Below, piece after piece: positions 49,851-59,439 of a DNA stretch of 64,000 nt; position 1 is the first letter of the stretch, and every line of letters begins with the position of its first letter. The notes below the pieces were generated by a model, which saw only the letters and a list, made by a program, of their open reading frames with translations, was not told where the DNA came from and searched no databases. Location of the stretch: IMG/VR virus record IMGVR_UViG_3300046750_000365, positions 1 to 64,000 of that record, one strand, 5' to 3'. The DNA is from a virus. A program made the position numbers and the translations under genes.

Positions 49851-50895
49851 CTTCAAAAAACTCCGGACAAGCACTCTTAAAGTTAGTGCCTGATAACTTA
49901 TCTTTTATAGCCATATGTTTTAATAGCTGTTGGTATTGTTCTTCGTCATATTCGTAATGCGAAGTTATATTATATCTATCTCTTAGTTTAGCATTTAAAC
50001 TAGCATATGTCAAATACTTTGGTCTATATATTTCAACACTATGACTAAATTCATATTTATTCTTCTTAGCCCATTGTTCTGCCTCATCATGCTGAGCAGC
50101 ATTAACTGCCATTGGAAGGAAGTTAATTTTCAATCCAAAGTTGTTGTGCATTGTTTCAATTTTTTTAAACTGTTGAAGATTCTTTTCAACTTCTTGCCAA
50201 TTTGATCCTTGTCTGATATATTCAAATCTCTCGCCTAGTCCGTCAACACTTACAATAAACAGTACACGCTTAAATGTTAATAGCATTTTAAGCATTTCAG
50301 CATCTAATGGAATTGTTCCATTAGTAATAATACTTAGACGCACCGCTGGTGATACTTCCTCGTCATATAATTTTTTAATAATCTTTCTTACATGTGGAAT
50401 CATTAATGGTTCGCCACCTGTAAATTTTAAATATTTTGTATCATAAAGTTGTTCCATCATTAGTGGCAATATATCTTTATGCCAACCAGTTTTCATTTGT
50501 GCTTCTTTTTTAACAACACCAAGCCATTCTTCTTCAGGGTTATTGTTTACTAGTGTTTGCCACTTACTACTGCTAACAGGATTGCACATAACACAAGTTA
50601 AATTGCATGTGTTATGCAATTTTAAATCCCAATACTGAATTCCTTCTGTGCCTTCAAACCATCTGTTAGCATCCATACGTAAACTATTTTCGCCTCTGTC
50701 TTCTTCTGCTTTACACTCGTAACAATTGGGCAACCATTTAGTAAGACTTTCTTCATATAGTTGGTCAAACTCTTCTCGCCAGCCTTCGTCATTATAACGC
50801 TTGTCTAAATCTTGATTCATGTACATACAACAAGGTCTGACGTTTCCGACAGGACCTATTGTTACTCCGTGTTTAAACATCAAACATTTTGGCAT
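49843..50895 (-). CDS. Twitch-type radical SAM enzyme, short form
   Basis: A 350-residue protein. The start at 50895 is favoured because PKCLMFKHGVTIGPVGNVR then PCC aligns its C4 with the first cluster Cys of the family; a start at 50880 would give the common 8-nt overlap but lose this Cys. CYECKAEED completes the N-terminal set. Core site CNLTCVMCN, then KFTGGEPLMI. It overlaps the upstream dioxygenase gene by 23 nt. Confidence 0.86.
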   Translation of the reverse strand: MPKCLMFKHGVTIGPVGNVRPCCMYMNQDLDKRYNDEGWREEFDQLYEESLTKWLPNCYECKAEEDRGENSLRMDANRWFEGTEGIQYWDLKLHNTCNLTCVMCNPVSSSKWQTLVNNNPEEEWLGVVKKEAQMKTGWHKDILPLMMEQLYDTKYLKFTGGEPLMIPHVRKIIKKLYDEEVSPAVRLSIITNGTIPLDAEMLKMLLTFKRVLFIVSVDGLGERFEYIRQGSNWQEVEKNLQQFKKIETMHNNFGLKINFLPMAVNAAQHDEAEQWAKKNKYEFSHSVEIYRPKYLTYASLNAKLRDRYNITSHYEYDEEQYQQLLKHMAIKDKLSGTNFKSACPEFFEDE

Positions 50896-51646
50896 AATTC
50901 TTGTCTATTTCATTTCTTTGATAATCACTCACATCGCCATCTAATATCATATGAAATCTAGGCATCCCTGAGTTATTGTATACTGCATGTTCGTATCCAG
51001 TATTAATCTTAAATATGTTACCATCTTCAAATGGCATTTTTCCGTATTCTTCCATTACTAATCCACATCCGTCTGGATTGTTTAATGATACATTAGTAGC
51101 ACCAAGTCCTACTTTACTATCTACATCTGCATGTGGACTTATCCAGCCGCCGGGCAATACTACTACAAAACGAACACGTGTATATCTATCATACAGTCCA
51201 TTATTTTCTAGCCAGTCTTTTGTAATAGGGCAAAACTTTGCAATGTCTGTCCAGTCACTTAGATCTCTTTCTGCAAACTCTGGCAGTTGATAATCGTGTG
51301 TACTATTTGTATGTACACTACTCATTCCATAAACACACAAGCTCATCCAGCCTCCTGAATTATCTGCTCTATGAGATGTAAAACATTCTGTACGTAATAG
51401 TTGTTGTGCTTCAGCTTTTATACTAGGTGCTGGAAAAAATACTTTTGATTTAATTTCAACCCAAGGCACTTTAGTATTATCTCTAATAAAATCTGCATCG
51501 TCTTCTTTTGGTTGTAATTGTATTTCGTCAGCCAATGCTGGATTCTTTTTAACATCTTCCCATGCTGAGAAATGTTCTTGTGTTCTTTCATCAACTGGCT
51601 TAAACATATGTAATTTTCTATACTCTCGTATATCTACCATTGTCAT
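50873..51646 (-). CDS. Aspartyl/asparaginyl beta-hydroxylase-like dioxygenase
   Basis: A 257-residue protein with RVRFVVVLPGGWISPHADVD (iron His and Asp in H-x-D), NNPDGCGLVMEEYGKMPFED, and TGYEHAVYNNSGMPRFHMIL holding the distal His and the Arg for 2-oxoglutarate. It matches the PF05118 type of cupin dioxygenase. It would hydroxylate an amino-acid side chain or related small molecule. Overlaps its neighbours by 4 and 23 nt. Confidence 0.78.
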   Translation of the reverse strand: MTMVDIREYRKLHMFKPVDERTQEHFSAWEDVKKNPALADEIQLQPKEDDADFIRDNTKVPWVEIKSKVFFPAPSIKAEAQQLLRTECFTSHRADNSGGWMSLCVYGMSSVHTNSTHDYQLPEFAERDLSDWTDIAKFCPITKDWLENNGLYDRYTRVRFVVVLPGGWISPHADVDSKVGLGATNVSLNNPDGCGLVMEEYGKMPFEDGNIFKINTGYEHAVYNNSGMPRFHMILDGDVSDYQRNEIDKNYAKMFDV

Positions 51647-53043
51647 ATAAATTTTCTCCTACCTATGTTTACCATATCATAAAAATTTCCATTAAAATCA
51701 CCATTCAAGTAAACTTTGTTTGAAATGTTTTGTACACTTCTTACATATGATATAGAATTAAATGTTGTATCTAATCCTTTGTTAAAATAATTTGATTCAT
51801 ACATGAAGATATTACTACATTGTAATAACACATTCTTATCATGTGGGATTAGTTCTATTATTTTATTACTTTCATTAACAATATTTATTACATTAAAATC
51901 ATGCTCTAAATTTCTTATCTTATTCCACACACTTAACCACTGTTCTTTGCTATCAAAACTATCTAAAAACTTTTCCCATGTACCATGTCCATATACATAC
52001 ATTCCATCATAATCAAGTCTATGTTTGTTAGTTTCAAAGAAGTCATGAAAGTCTTTCCCATTCCATTCGTTGATTAGTATTTCCATCCACTTAACTGCAT
52101 AAGAACTATAGTCTGCCCAAATAACTTTTTCCATTACCTCTAAACTATTTTCTATAAATTTAAATTGATGTAACCCACTACACGGACATACCATTACTTG
52201 TATATCATCTTGTATTACATGTGGTACTGATTCTGTGTTGAGAATATATAAAGAAGTTTCAGACATTACCTTAGCTTCAAGTAAACAAAACTTGTCTGGA
52301 TAGTTTTCTTTTATATCATATATAATCTTTGGATCACTGTATTCTTTAAATAATTGTTCTTCTGTCCATTTAATATCATCTTCAGGGTATGTACATACTT
52401 TACAATTACGTATATTATATCCTATATTAAAAACTTTTAAACCTTTTTTTAGAGATGTTCTCAATATACAATTAAACAAGTTATATGGTTTCTTTGCTTC
52501 TTCGTAACTCCAACTACTAGAAGGAACATATTCATATAAGTTAGAAGCTCCTGTTGGTTTAATCCATTTAGGTGTGTAGTCATCGTGAAAGTGTTCTGTA
52601 CTTGCTTCATACTCACGAATCCTACATTGAATACTTTCTGTTTGTTTTTGTAAATTAACAATAACACACTGATGATGGAATGTAGGCTTGCGTTTTCCAG
52701 GTCTATCTAAAATATGTCCTGCACAACCCCATTCTTCTTTGTCCCATTCCTCAACTGATTCTAATATTTGATCATCTATATCAGGATCACAAGGCCAACT
52801 ACCTTCAGCCCATAACACTGCTACTTTAAATCCAAGATCTCTTAAATTTTCAAACGCATCCCATACTGCGTCCACTTCAATATCATGTATATAAGACGAT
52901 TCAGTACTAAGGTTTAGATTTATATTAGTTGCTGTTTTTAAGATAGAAATATAATCGTCAGATGCTTTTTCTTCTAACTCTTTACATAATACACCACTGA
53001 CTGATATATGACATATTTCTTTTCTTCTTATAAATATTTTCAT
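51643..53043 (-). CDS. Large protein of unknown family, paralogue 1
   Basis: A 466-residue protein without a clear family. It aligns with the next gene through FKVAVLWAEGSWPCD, SLYILNTESVPHV, VIWADYSSYAVKWMEILINE followed by WNGKDFHDFF, and RNLEHDFNVINIV ... SNIFMYESNY. The last blocks look Rossmann-like (strand, Asp and helix), suggesting a methyltransferase- or glycosyltransferase-type fold. Cysteines (CKVCTYPEDD) are not conserved in the paralogue. Coupled to both neighbours by 1- and 4-nt overlaps. Confidence 0.6.
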   Translation of the reverse strand: MKIFIRRKEICHISVSGVLCKELEEKASDDYISILKTATNINLNLSTESSYIHDIEVDAVWDAFENLRDLGFKVAVLWAEGSWPCDPDIDDQILESVEEWDKEEWGCAGHILDRPGKRKPTFHHQCVIVNLQKQTESIQCRIREYEASTEHFHDDYTPKWIKPTGASNLYEYVPSSSWSYEEAKKPYNLFNCILRTSLKKGLKVFNIGYNIRNCKVCTYPEDDIKWTEEQLFKEYSDPKIIYDIKENYPDKFCLLEAKVMSETSLYILNTESVPHVIQDDIQVMVCPCSGLHQFKFIENSLEVMEKVIWADYSSYAVKWMEILINEWNGKDFHDFFETNKHRLDYDGMYVYGHGTWEKFLDSFDSKEQWLSVWNKIRNLEHDFNVINIVNESNKIIELIPHDKNVLLQCSNIFMYESNYFNKGLDTTFNSISYVRSVQNISNKVYLNGDFNGNFYDMVNIGRRKFI

Positions 53044-54320
53044 TACGTTCCTATACTTTCGTTTGTACTATAACCTAATATAGATTTTACATTGCAATTT
53101 AAGTTATTATCATTTGGATCTGTTCCAAAGAACCAACAGTTATCAATCTCTTGTAATCTTGTTACTAAGTCAGCAAAACTACGTTCTAACTTAAATGGTT
53201 CGCTCATTACTTTTAGCAATACATAACTGTATATGTTGCTTGTCCAAAAGAATGTACTAACGTTATCTAATTTGTCTGTTATTTGCTTGTGTCCGCTGAT
53301 TAAATCTACTTCAATAAATTCGTGTTCCATACATCCAACTTGACACCAAAAATCTAGCCAATTGTTTTCTCCGCCAAAGTGTTCAAGAATACTTGCCCAT
53401 TGCTTTTTAGCATCTTTTAGCAATAATGAGTTTGCTTCTGGATACTTGCTACAAAACTGTTCAACAAACGCTGGATAGTCAATTCCGTCCCAATTTTCCA
53501 CCATTAGACGCTTAAATTTGAGGCTGTGTGCGTCGAAATCGTACCAGACGAACTTTGTACTGTGTAAATCAAAACCGTAGTTATATGCGTTATATAGCAG
53601 TTTAAAACCTGCAGTTGTACCCACATATTGTTGGTATATTTTACCCTTATTTTGCTCAATAATGTCAACATCTAGTGGCTCTGTATTAACAAAATATACA
53701 GGACTACTTGGTATATTTTTACGTTTTATAATTACTCTTGCACCTCTTGAAATAGTATGATCTGTATATTTCTCATTCATTAGTCCATTTAAAAAGTTCT
53801 CTGGATCTGTTTGTGGTGCACCCACTACTATGTTTCTTTCTATGGTTTTACTTAATTCTACTGTACAGTCACTTATCCAATTCTCTGCCCAAAACTTATA
53901 GTTTCCAAAGTTAGGTGCTTTAGCAGGCCATGCAATAAATTCGTCTATATTCAGTAACATTAAACTATCTAAGTATTTTGGATGTACTGCGGTTATCCAA
54001 TCTTTCTTTTCTAATCTAGTTATATAGGTTAGTATCTTTTTCTCAATACCTTCTGTTTTAGGCCAACAGCCATCAAACCAAAATGCAACATATTTGTGTC
54101 CCATTTTTCTAACATGGTTAATCCAGTCAATACTACTAGTATTATACAAGTTAACTATGCTTGATGTCAAGTGATTATCACATTCTACTTGTTGCAATAA
54201 CAGTAGCTTTTGTTTCAATTCTTCGTGTTCGCTGAGATGTGTGTTTTTTGGTATAAACACATTTACTATTTCACAGTCACTTACAAATTGATAATCCCAA
54301 TCTTTTTGGCCTTTAATCAT
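53043..54320 (-). CDS. Large protein of unknown family, paralogue 2
   Basis: A 425-residue protein related to the next downstream gene: HKYVAFWFDGCWPKT, PVYFVNTEPLDVD, KFVWYDFDAHSLKFKRLMVE followed by NWDGIDYPAFVEQF, GCMEHEFIEVDLI and TSNIYSYVLL. The WDG(I/K)D and EH(D/E)F blocks are shared and recall uncharacterised proteins of marine microbes and phages. No cofactor motif could be confirmed. It may form a pair or heterodimer with its paralogue. Confidence 0.6.
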   Translation of the reverse strand: MIKGQKDWDYQFVSDCEIVNVFIPKNTHLSEHEELKQKLLLLQQVECDNHLTSSIVNLYNTSSIDWINHVRKMGHKYVAFWFDGCWPKTEGIEKKILTYITRLEKKDWITAVHPKYLDSLMLLNIDEFIAWPAKAPNFGNYKFWAENWISDCTVELSKTIERNIVVGAPQTDPENFLNGLMNEKYTDHTISRGARVIIKRKNIPSSPVYFVNTEPLDVDIIEQNKGKIYQQYVGTTAGFKLLYNAYNYGFDLHSTKFVWYDFDAHSLKFKRLMVENWDGIDYPAFVEQFCSKYPEANSLLLKDAKKQWASILEHFGGENNWLDFWCQVGCMEHEFIEVDLISGHKQITDKLDNVSTFFWTSNIYSYVLLKVMSEPFKLERSFADLVTRLQEIDNCWFFGTDPNDNNLNCNVKSILGYSTNESIGT

Positions 54321-54453
54321 TCTCTGCCTGTTTTTGTAATTTTGTTAATTTATTTCTAAGGTTAGTCATAGTTTTATCTGAAACTTTTTCTAGTTCTGAA
54401 ATATATATTACTTGTTCCAAATTTTTAATTTCTGTTAGCAATTTATTTTTCAT
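54313..54453 (-). CDS. 46-residue coiled-coil small protein
   Basis: A short gene fitted exactly between an rSAM gene (ATGA 4-nt overlap) and the paralogue gene (ATGATTAA 8-nt overlap), so translation is coupled on both sides. It begins MKNKLLTEIKNLEQVIYISE and ends KLTKLQKQAEND: charged, helical, no Cys. It could be a partner, chaperone or precursor-like peptide, but nothing specific marks it as an rSAM substrate. Confidence 0.6.
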   Translation of the reverse strand: MKNKLLTEIKNLEQVIYISELEKVSDKTMTNLRNKLTKLQKQAEND

Positions 54454-55709
54454 CGTTTGAATCCTTTAAAAAATGCTGCTTCTTGATCTTTCACTCGCTG
54501 ATCGACCTCGTCCATTCCTTCCAGTTTTATTCCTAAATGATCTTTTATCATTGACTTTAGTGTAGTATCTTTGGGATACCTGTTTTCAAGATCTCTAGTA
54601 TATTTTCTCATCTTGGTATAGTTTAATTCATCTGGTGGATTATTTTCCATGTACGTTATAAACCTTTCCATTTCTGGATACCATTCATATGCTTCTCTTA
54701 GTCTATCAATTATTTTAGTTCTATATGGTTGAGGCCATAAGTTTGGTCTTAGATACTTTGGCGTTTGTAATACGTTGGCTGTAATAAACTTTAATTCAAT
54801 TGGACTTTCTTTCCAAAATTGATAAAACTCTGGCATATGATAAATGTTATGAGATTGCACTGTTATACCAACAGCAAGATCTATTGTTGGTTCTGCATTA
54901 AGAACAAGCATATTGTTATATACTGTATCCCAATCACCATCTTGTCTAATATAATTGTATACTTCTTCAACGCCATCCATGCTTACTTTAATGTTAACAT
55001 GTTTAAATTGTCTCCACATTTCAACTAAGTCGTATTTTTTAAATTTAATATGACTTATATTTGTTGCATAACGTAATTTAATTTTTGATTTAACTTCTGT
55101 GGGTATTCCTTCTAGTAAGTCATAATGCTCTTGATTAATGATTGGTTCACCCCCTGTAAATTGTAGTGTGTGAACATTATCCCATAGATCAGGCCATTCA
55201 TTTAAACTTGCGAATAAATCCGTAGGTCGTAAAAGTCTAGTTTCGTAGCCATCTTTTGTATACTTCTTAATAATATCTAAGTCTTTTACACGTTTATAAC
55301 TACTATGTGTACTGCACATAATACATTTTAAATTGCAAAAGTTACTTACTTTAAGTTCTACCCACATAGGTTTATTATCAACACTGAAATCATCATTGAC
55401 TTTAACTTTGTCACTGAAGTCTTTCCAGTTGTCTTTTTCCCATTGTTGACGGTTGCTTACAATGCCGCTATCCTCTAAGTGCCAGCACACATTACAACGT
55501 TCTGGTCTTTCGTCCTCTGCCAAAGCCCGTCTTAGCTCTTTATAGTTTTCGTTATTCCAGCTTTCAAGAGCTGTCTCCCCTGGTTTATTCAATGGGATTT
55601 CTTGTGCCTCACAACACGGCACAATGTCTCCGCCTGCTGTTCCGTAAATATGCATAAACGGTAGCATGCAGAATGTTTTGCTTTTCTTTAGTTTATCCTT
55701 GTTTATCAT
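54450..55709 (-). CDS. Twitch-type radical SAM enzyme
   Basis: A 419-residue protein: KTFCMLPFMHIYGTAGGDIV, PCCEAQ, CNVCWHLED, core motif CNLKCIMC near 130 and FTGGEPIIN. The C-terminal region is helical and charged, ending with QRVKDQEAAFFKGFKR. It shares 17 nt with the upstream rSAM gene and 4 nt with the small coiled-coil gene. Substrate unknown. Confidence 0.88.
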   Translation of the reverse strand: MINKDKLKKSKTFCMLPFMHIYGTAGGDIVPCCEAQEIPLNKPGETALESWNNENYKELRRALAEDERPERCNVCWHLEDSGIVSNRQQWEKDNWKDFSDKVKVNDDFSVDNKPMWVELKVSNFCNLKCIMCSTHSSYKRVKDLDIIKKYTKDGYETRLLRPTDLFASLNEWPDLWDNVHTLQFTGGEPIINQEHYDLLEGIPTEVKSKIKLRYATNISHIKFKKYDLVEMWRQFKHVNIKVSMDGVEEVYNYIRQDGDWDTVYNNMLVLNAEPTIDLAVGITVQSHNIYHMPEFYQFWKESPIELKFITANVLQTPKYLRPNLWPQPYRTKIIDRLREAYEWYPEMERFITYMENNPPDELNYTKMRKYTRDLENRYPKDTTLKSMIKDHLGIKLEGMDEVDQRVKDQEAAFFKGFKR

Positions 55710-56829
55710 GATACTCTAATATATTCTTAAATTTTGGTGCCATACTAATGTCTTGGCCTCGGTGTTTCAGTATATGTTTTAGTTCTGTCTTATACATAAT
55801 ACTATTGTCTTTTTTACTATGCGATTTGCATAGCTTCTTTAAAAGTTTATATGCAGTCTTAAATTTACCTGCATTTTTGTTGAACCCTGAAAATTGCTGT
55901 TCAACAATCATATCTAATGTTTGTTTATACCAATCTGGCCAATGCTCTACACTCATATAGTGTGGCTCATATACCGTCTGTAGTATAACTCCTATTCCTT
56001 TATGCACTCTTGCCCAATGTATAAACTCATGTAGCTGTGGAGCGTTAATAACGCTTACAGTGGTGGCTGTAGCTATATTTAAGCGTCCTGTAGCGTCTCT
56101 AAGTTCAATCCACTTGTCAAGTGTAGCTTCTATTTTTTCCCACTTAGATGGGTAACGTAGTAAGTCATTTGTACTACCTACACCATCTATGCTAGGACTT
56201 AGTTGTATATGTTTAAATTTCATTAATGCATCTAGTTCAAGTTTGGCTGGATACCATGTACAATTTGTAAATATCTCTAAGCTAATTTGTCCTGCTAGTT
56301 CACTGTCCGCTAACCTAACTATAAGATTTAAAAACTGTTTGTGTAAAAATGGTTCACCACCTGTTACTTTAATAAATTTAACATGCTTTAAATTATTTAA
56401 ATCTAAATTATCTAAATCATATTCTTGTACTTCTTTTAATTTTTTAATTTTGTCTTCGCTACTTATTCCCAATGCTATTTCGTCTTTGTCCCATGTATGA
56501 CTGAATTCACTTCCACAACTTAAACATGCTAAATTGCAAAGTCTACCCACTGTTATTTCTAAGTACTCTAAACGTACAGTGTCTGTAAAGTCATCAAAGA
56601 ATTCGTCAGCCTCAGTTCTCATACTGCTACCTTTAACTTCTTCATCTGATTTACATTTATAACAACCTGGGTGCCATTCATTACGCATCATAGTTTCACG
56701 TATTTCGTTAAAACCTTTTCCTTTTAAAAATCTAGTATGAAACCTACAACAAGGAGTCGCAGGTTGTCCATGCATAAGCATTTCAGCTTTGAATGGATAC
56801 ACACAAGCATTACTAGGAAGTTTATTCAA
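55693..56829 (-). CDS. Twitch-type radical SAM enzyme, TTG start
   Basis: A 378-residue protein that appears to begin with TTG at 56829 in the context TTGAATAA, an 8-nt overlap like others in the operon. NACVYPFKAEMLMHGQPATP and CCRF, CYKCKSDEE make the N-terminal domain. CNLACLSCG is the core motif (Ser in place of the usual Met/Tyr side), and VTGGEPFLHK follows. The C-terminus is basic. Substrate unknown. Confidence 0.87.
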   Translation of the reverse strand: MNKLPSNACVYPFKAEMLMHGQPATPCCRFHTRFLKGKGFNEIRETMMRNEWHPGCYKCKSDEEVKGSSMRTEADEFFDDFTDTVRLEYLEITVGRLCNLACLSCGSEFSHTWDKDEIALGISSEDKIKKLKEVQEYDLDNLDLNNLKHVKFIKVTGGEPFLHKQFLNLIVRLADSELAGQISLEIFTNCTWYPAKLELDALMKFKHIQLSPSIDGVGSTNDLLRYPSKWEKIEATLDKWIELRDATGRLNIATATTVSVINAPQLHEFIHWARVHKGIGVILQTVYEPHYMSVEHWPDWYKQTLDMIVEQQFSGFNKNAGKFKTAYKLLKKLCKSHSKKDNSIMYKTELKHILKHRGQDISMAPKFKNILEYHDKQG

Positions 56830-57274
56830 TAGCTTCTCCTATTTGAATAGCATACCATTTGCCATCTTTTTCAATTGCAAACTCTCCATTTACACAACCT
56901 AGTTTTACTGATTGTATAGATAGTGTACTATTGACTTGCACTCCGGTTTTCATATTGCCAGACATTATAGGTGGTGTTCTTTTATCTGCTGGTATTCCTT
57001 TTCCTAGACCAATTCTAAATTCATTACCATTTGTAGTCTTAATACCTTGCCATCTAACCATAATAGTTGGATCGTCATTTAACTTTGTATATTGATAACT
57101 CTGTGTTACACTTACACCTATTTCGTTTCCTTCAAGATTACTTGTTGAATCTATTACATTCTGCCAAAGGATATCTTCACAGTTTTCTGGACCCATGTTA
57201 TTAAATACCATATGGGCTCTAATTGGATATTGTCCTTTAGTTGTTATGTTAATAGGATCATCATATGTTGTCAT
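56822..57274 (-). CDS. Beta-rich protein of unknown function
   Basis: A 150-residue protein, probably mostly beta strands, with conspicuous blocks VRWQGIKTTNGNEFRIGLGK and STLSIQSVKLGCVNGEFAI. No enzyme motif and no leader-peptide features. It overlaps the aminotransferase gene by 14 nt and the rSAM gene by 8 nt. It could be a binding protein or a substrate carrier of the pathway; this is conjecture. Confidence 0.6.
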   Translation of the reverse strand: MTTYDDPINITTKGQYPIRAHMVFNNMGPENCEDILWQNVIDSTSNLEGNEIGVSVTQSYQYTKLNDDPTIMVRWQGIKTTNGNEFRIGLGKGIPADKRTPPIMSGNMKTGVQVNSTLSIQSVKLGCVNGEFAIEKDGKWYAIQIGEAIE

Positions 57275-58199
57275 AAAAGTTTCCCTTGTTCTTGTGTCGC
57301 TTCAATGCTTTTGAAATATTAATTCTATTGTATGTTTCATCTCTATGAAATACGTCCCATTCAGTTCCACGAGCACCTTCTGCAATATGTACAGTTTGTG
57401 TAGGAATTAATCCATAATGTTTACATACTGCCATGTGCGATGCCATATATTTTTTAGGAATAGTATCTGGTGAAAACTCTGCCATTAATCTGTTAGCAAT
57501 AGCAGTATTAAGATGATTACCATGATTCCAATCTGTTTGTGTTTCTAAGCTACCATCAGTAGCACGTTTAAAGTCTTTTTCGTTTACTTTACTAAACACA
57601 ATACCTGCACGCCAGTTACCACAACTAAGTCCTTTTGTTGTACTAAATGCAACCATTTTAATACATGGTTCATCTAAGTTAACAGTAATACCAAAGCAAG
57701 TTCCAAACCATGCACAATCAACAAACACTGGAATCTTTAGTCTGTTACATGTTTTCATTAAGTCTTCCCATTGTATTGGAAGTCTGCCTGTTGCACTAAA
57801 TGGAACACTTACTACAACTGCATCACCTGCAATTAATCCACAATCTTCAATACAATCATCCCAACCCAAATGAGTTTGTAAGTATGCATCTCTATGATAT
57901 GGGTACTCTCCTCTAAACATTTTTAGATCCATGTTGTTAACTGCACAATAATAATGCCACCAATCTAACGCTTGCGTAGTACCAACGCTTGCATAACGCA
58001 TTGGAAATGCGTCTAGTCCTTTAAATTTATTTAATGTACTACTTTCTATCCATCCTTGATATCTATCAAGCATAATATTTGATTCATCAGCAATTGTAGT
58101 GATATCAATTTTAGGAAAGAATGTTTCATTTAAAAAATCAAAATATTGTTGATTCCAGACGCTGTTGCCACTGGTACCAAAATCTGGGTTACTGTTCAT
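57261..58199 (-). CDS. PLP-dependent aminotransferase-like enzyme (fold type I)
   Basis: A 312-residue protein. IPVFVDCAWFGTCFG holds the Asp that binds the pyridine nitrogen, and MVAFSTTKGLSCGNWRAGIV holds the Schiff-base Lys (STTKG) with the following Arg. YASVGTTQALDWWHYY lies at the phosphate-binding loop. It is shorter than class I/II aminotransferases (about 400), lacking most of the small C-terminal domain. It would transfer an amino group or act as a decarboxylase or aldolase. Confidence 0.78.
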   Translation of the reverse strand: MNSNPDFGTSGNSVWNQQYFDFLNETFFPKIDITTIADESNIMLDRYQGWIESSTLNKFKGLDAFPMRYASVGTTQALDWWHYYCAVNNMDLKMFRGEYPYHRDAYLQTHLGWDDCIEDCGLIAGDAVVVSVPFSATGRLPIQWEDLMKTCNRLKIPVFVDCAWFGTCFGITVNLDEPCIKMVAFSTTKGLSCGNWRAGIVFSKVNEKDFKRATDGSLETQTDWNHGNHLNTAIANRLMAEFSPDTIPKKYMASHMAVCKHYGLIPTQTVHIAEGARGTEWDVFHRDETYNRINISKALKRHKNKGNFYDNI

Positions 58200-59439
58200 A
58201 TAATTTTAACTCCTTTATTAATTCAAACGTGTTTGTTCCACGTAATCTGTCTAAGTCTTTTGTATACTTGACAAACCAATCCCATTGCTTTTCTTGTTCT
58301 TTTTCGTTTACCTCAACTTGTAATCCATCTCTGATAGCATGTATTCCAGTTTGGTAATGTATTTCGTCTACATGATAACTGCCTTTAGGCCAAATGCTTT
58401 GATCTGGAATAGACAATAGCTTATCATACATAATATATTTTAACACATCTGGCATGTATGCAATATTTAAATATGTAGGATTAACTACAACATTACTCAT
58501 GCTTATACTTGCTCTATGCATGTGTTTTTCTTTAAACCAGTCCCATACTTTGTCTAACCCAAATACGTTTGTTAACATAACTGTTACTGCAAACACAACT
58601 TCAATGTTAGGATATGTATAAAACTTTTCTATGTTTTCTTCTAATTCTTTAAATGTATACGATCCTCCTCGTACTACACTGTATAATTCATCTACTGCTT
58701 CAATACTGATAAGCAATTCAATATGCTTAAAGTGTTTAAATATCTCCTGAAAGTCATCATCGAAAACTGTAGCATTTGTACTAATGTCTAGCATAATATT
58801 CTTTGCTAGTCCTTGATCAATAAACCACTGTAATATTGCTTTACAACTCTCATCATACAATGGCTCTCCGCCTCTTAATGCTACCCACTGTAGGTTACGA
58901 AAATAGTCTGGATCAGCAAACAAGTTATCAAGGAATGTCATATCTTCTACACCGTGATATCCTATTTGTGCTTGTTTCCAATAGTCTGGCTTTTCTTTGT
59001 TTAGTTTCTTTCCATCTTTGGTCCACCCTGTACTTACAAAAGGATTACAATGTATGCATGCTAAATTACATTTATTACTGATTGTAAAATCTAAATAACG
59101 TATGTCAGGCTTACTGTTTGCTGTGTTCTTAATACTTCCTTTTTTAACATCGACATCAAGTTTATCCCAAAAATACATTCTACGACTTTTACCGCTTTGT
59201 TCTTTTTTGGTACATGCTAAACATGCTTCTGGAACTATTCTACTTGCATGCGACTTACGCAATGCTACTGCTTCTTCACTGTTTAATATCTCTGGTAATG
59301 TTTGTCTTGTAATGTTTCCAAACTTGCCATTGTAAATAATGTCAGGCAATACTGCACCGCCCCACTTAATAGTTAATGCGTTCCATGGTGCTAAACATGT
59401 AGGGAATCTATGATCATCTAACATAGGATTTTTATACAT
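58189..59439 (-). CDS. Twitch-type radical SAM enzyme
   Basis: A 416-residue protein: TCLAPWNALTIKWGGAVLPD, then CLACTKKEQSGKSRRMYF, with fewer cysteines in the N-terminal domain than siblings (no CC pair). Core motif CNLACIHCN and ALRGGEPLYDE. The absence of the CC suggests a different or missing auxiliary cluster. Its start shares one base with the stop of the next upstream rSAM gene (TAATG). Confidence 0.87.
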   Translation of the reverse strand: MYKNPMLDDHRFPTCLAPWNALTIKWGGAVLPDIIYNGKFGNITRQTLPEILNSEEAVALRKSHASRIVPEACLACTKKEQSGKSRRMYFWDKLDVDVKKGSIKNTANSKPDIRYLDFTISNKCNLACIHCNPFVSTGWTKDGKKLNKEKPDYWKQAQIGYHGVEDMTFLDNLFADPDYFRNLQWVALRGGEPLYDESCKAILQWFIDQGLAKNIMLDISTNATVFDDDFQEIFKHFKHIELLISIEAVDELYSVVRGGSYTFKELEENIEKFYTYPNIEVVFAVTVMLTNVFGLDKVWDWFKEKHMHRASISMSNVVVNPTYLNIAYMPDVLKYIMYDKLLSIPDQSIWPKGSYHVDEIHYQTGIHAIRDGLQVEVNEKEQEKQWDWFVKYTKDLDRLRGTNTFELIKELKLYEQ

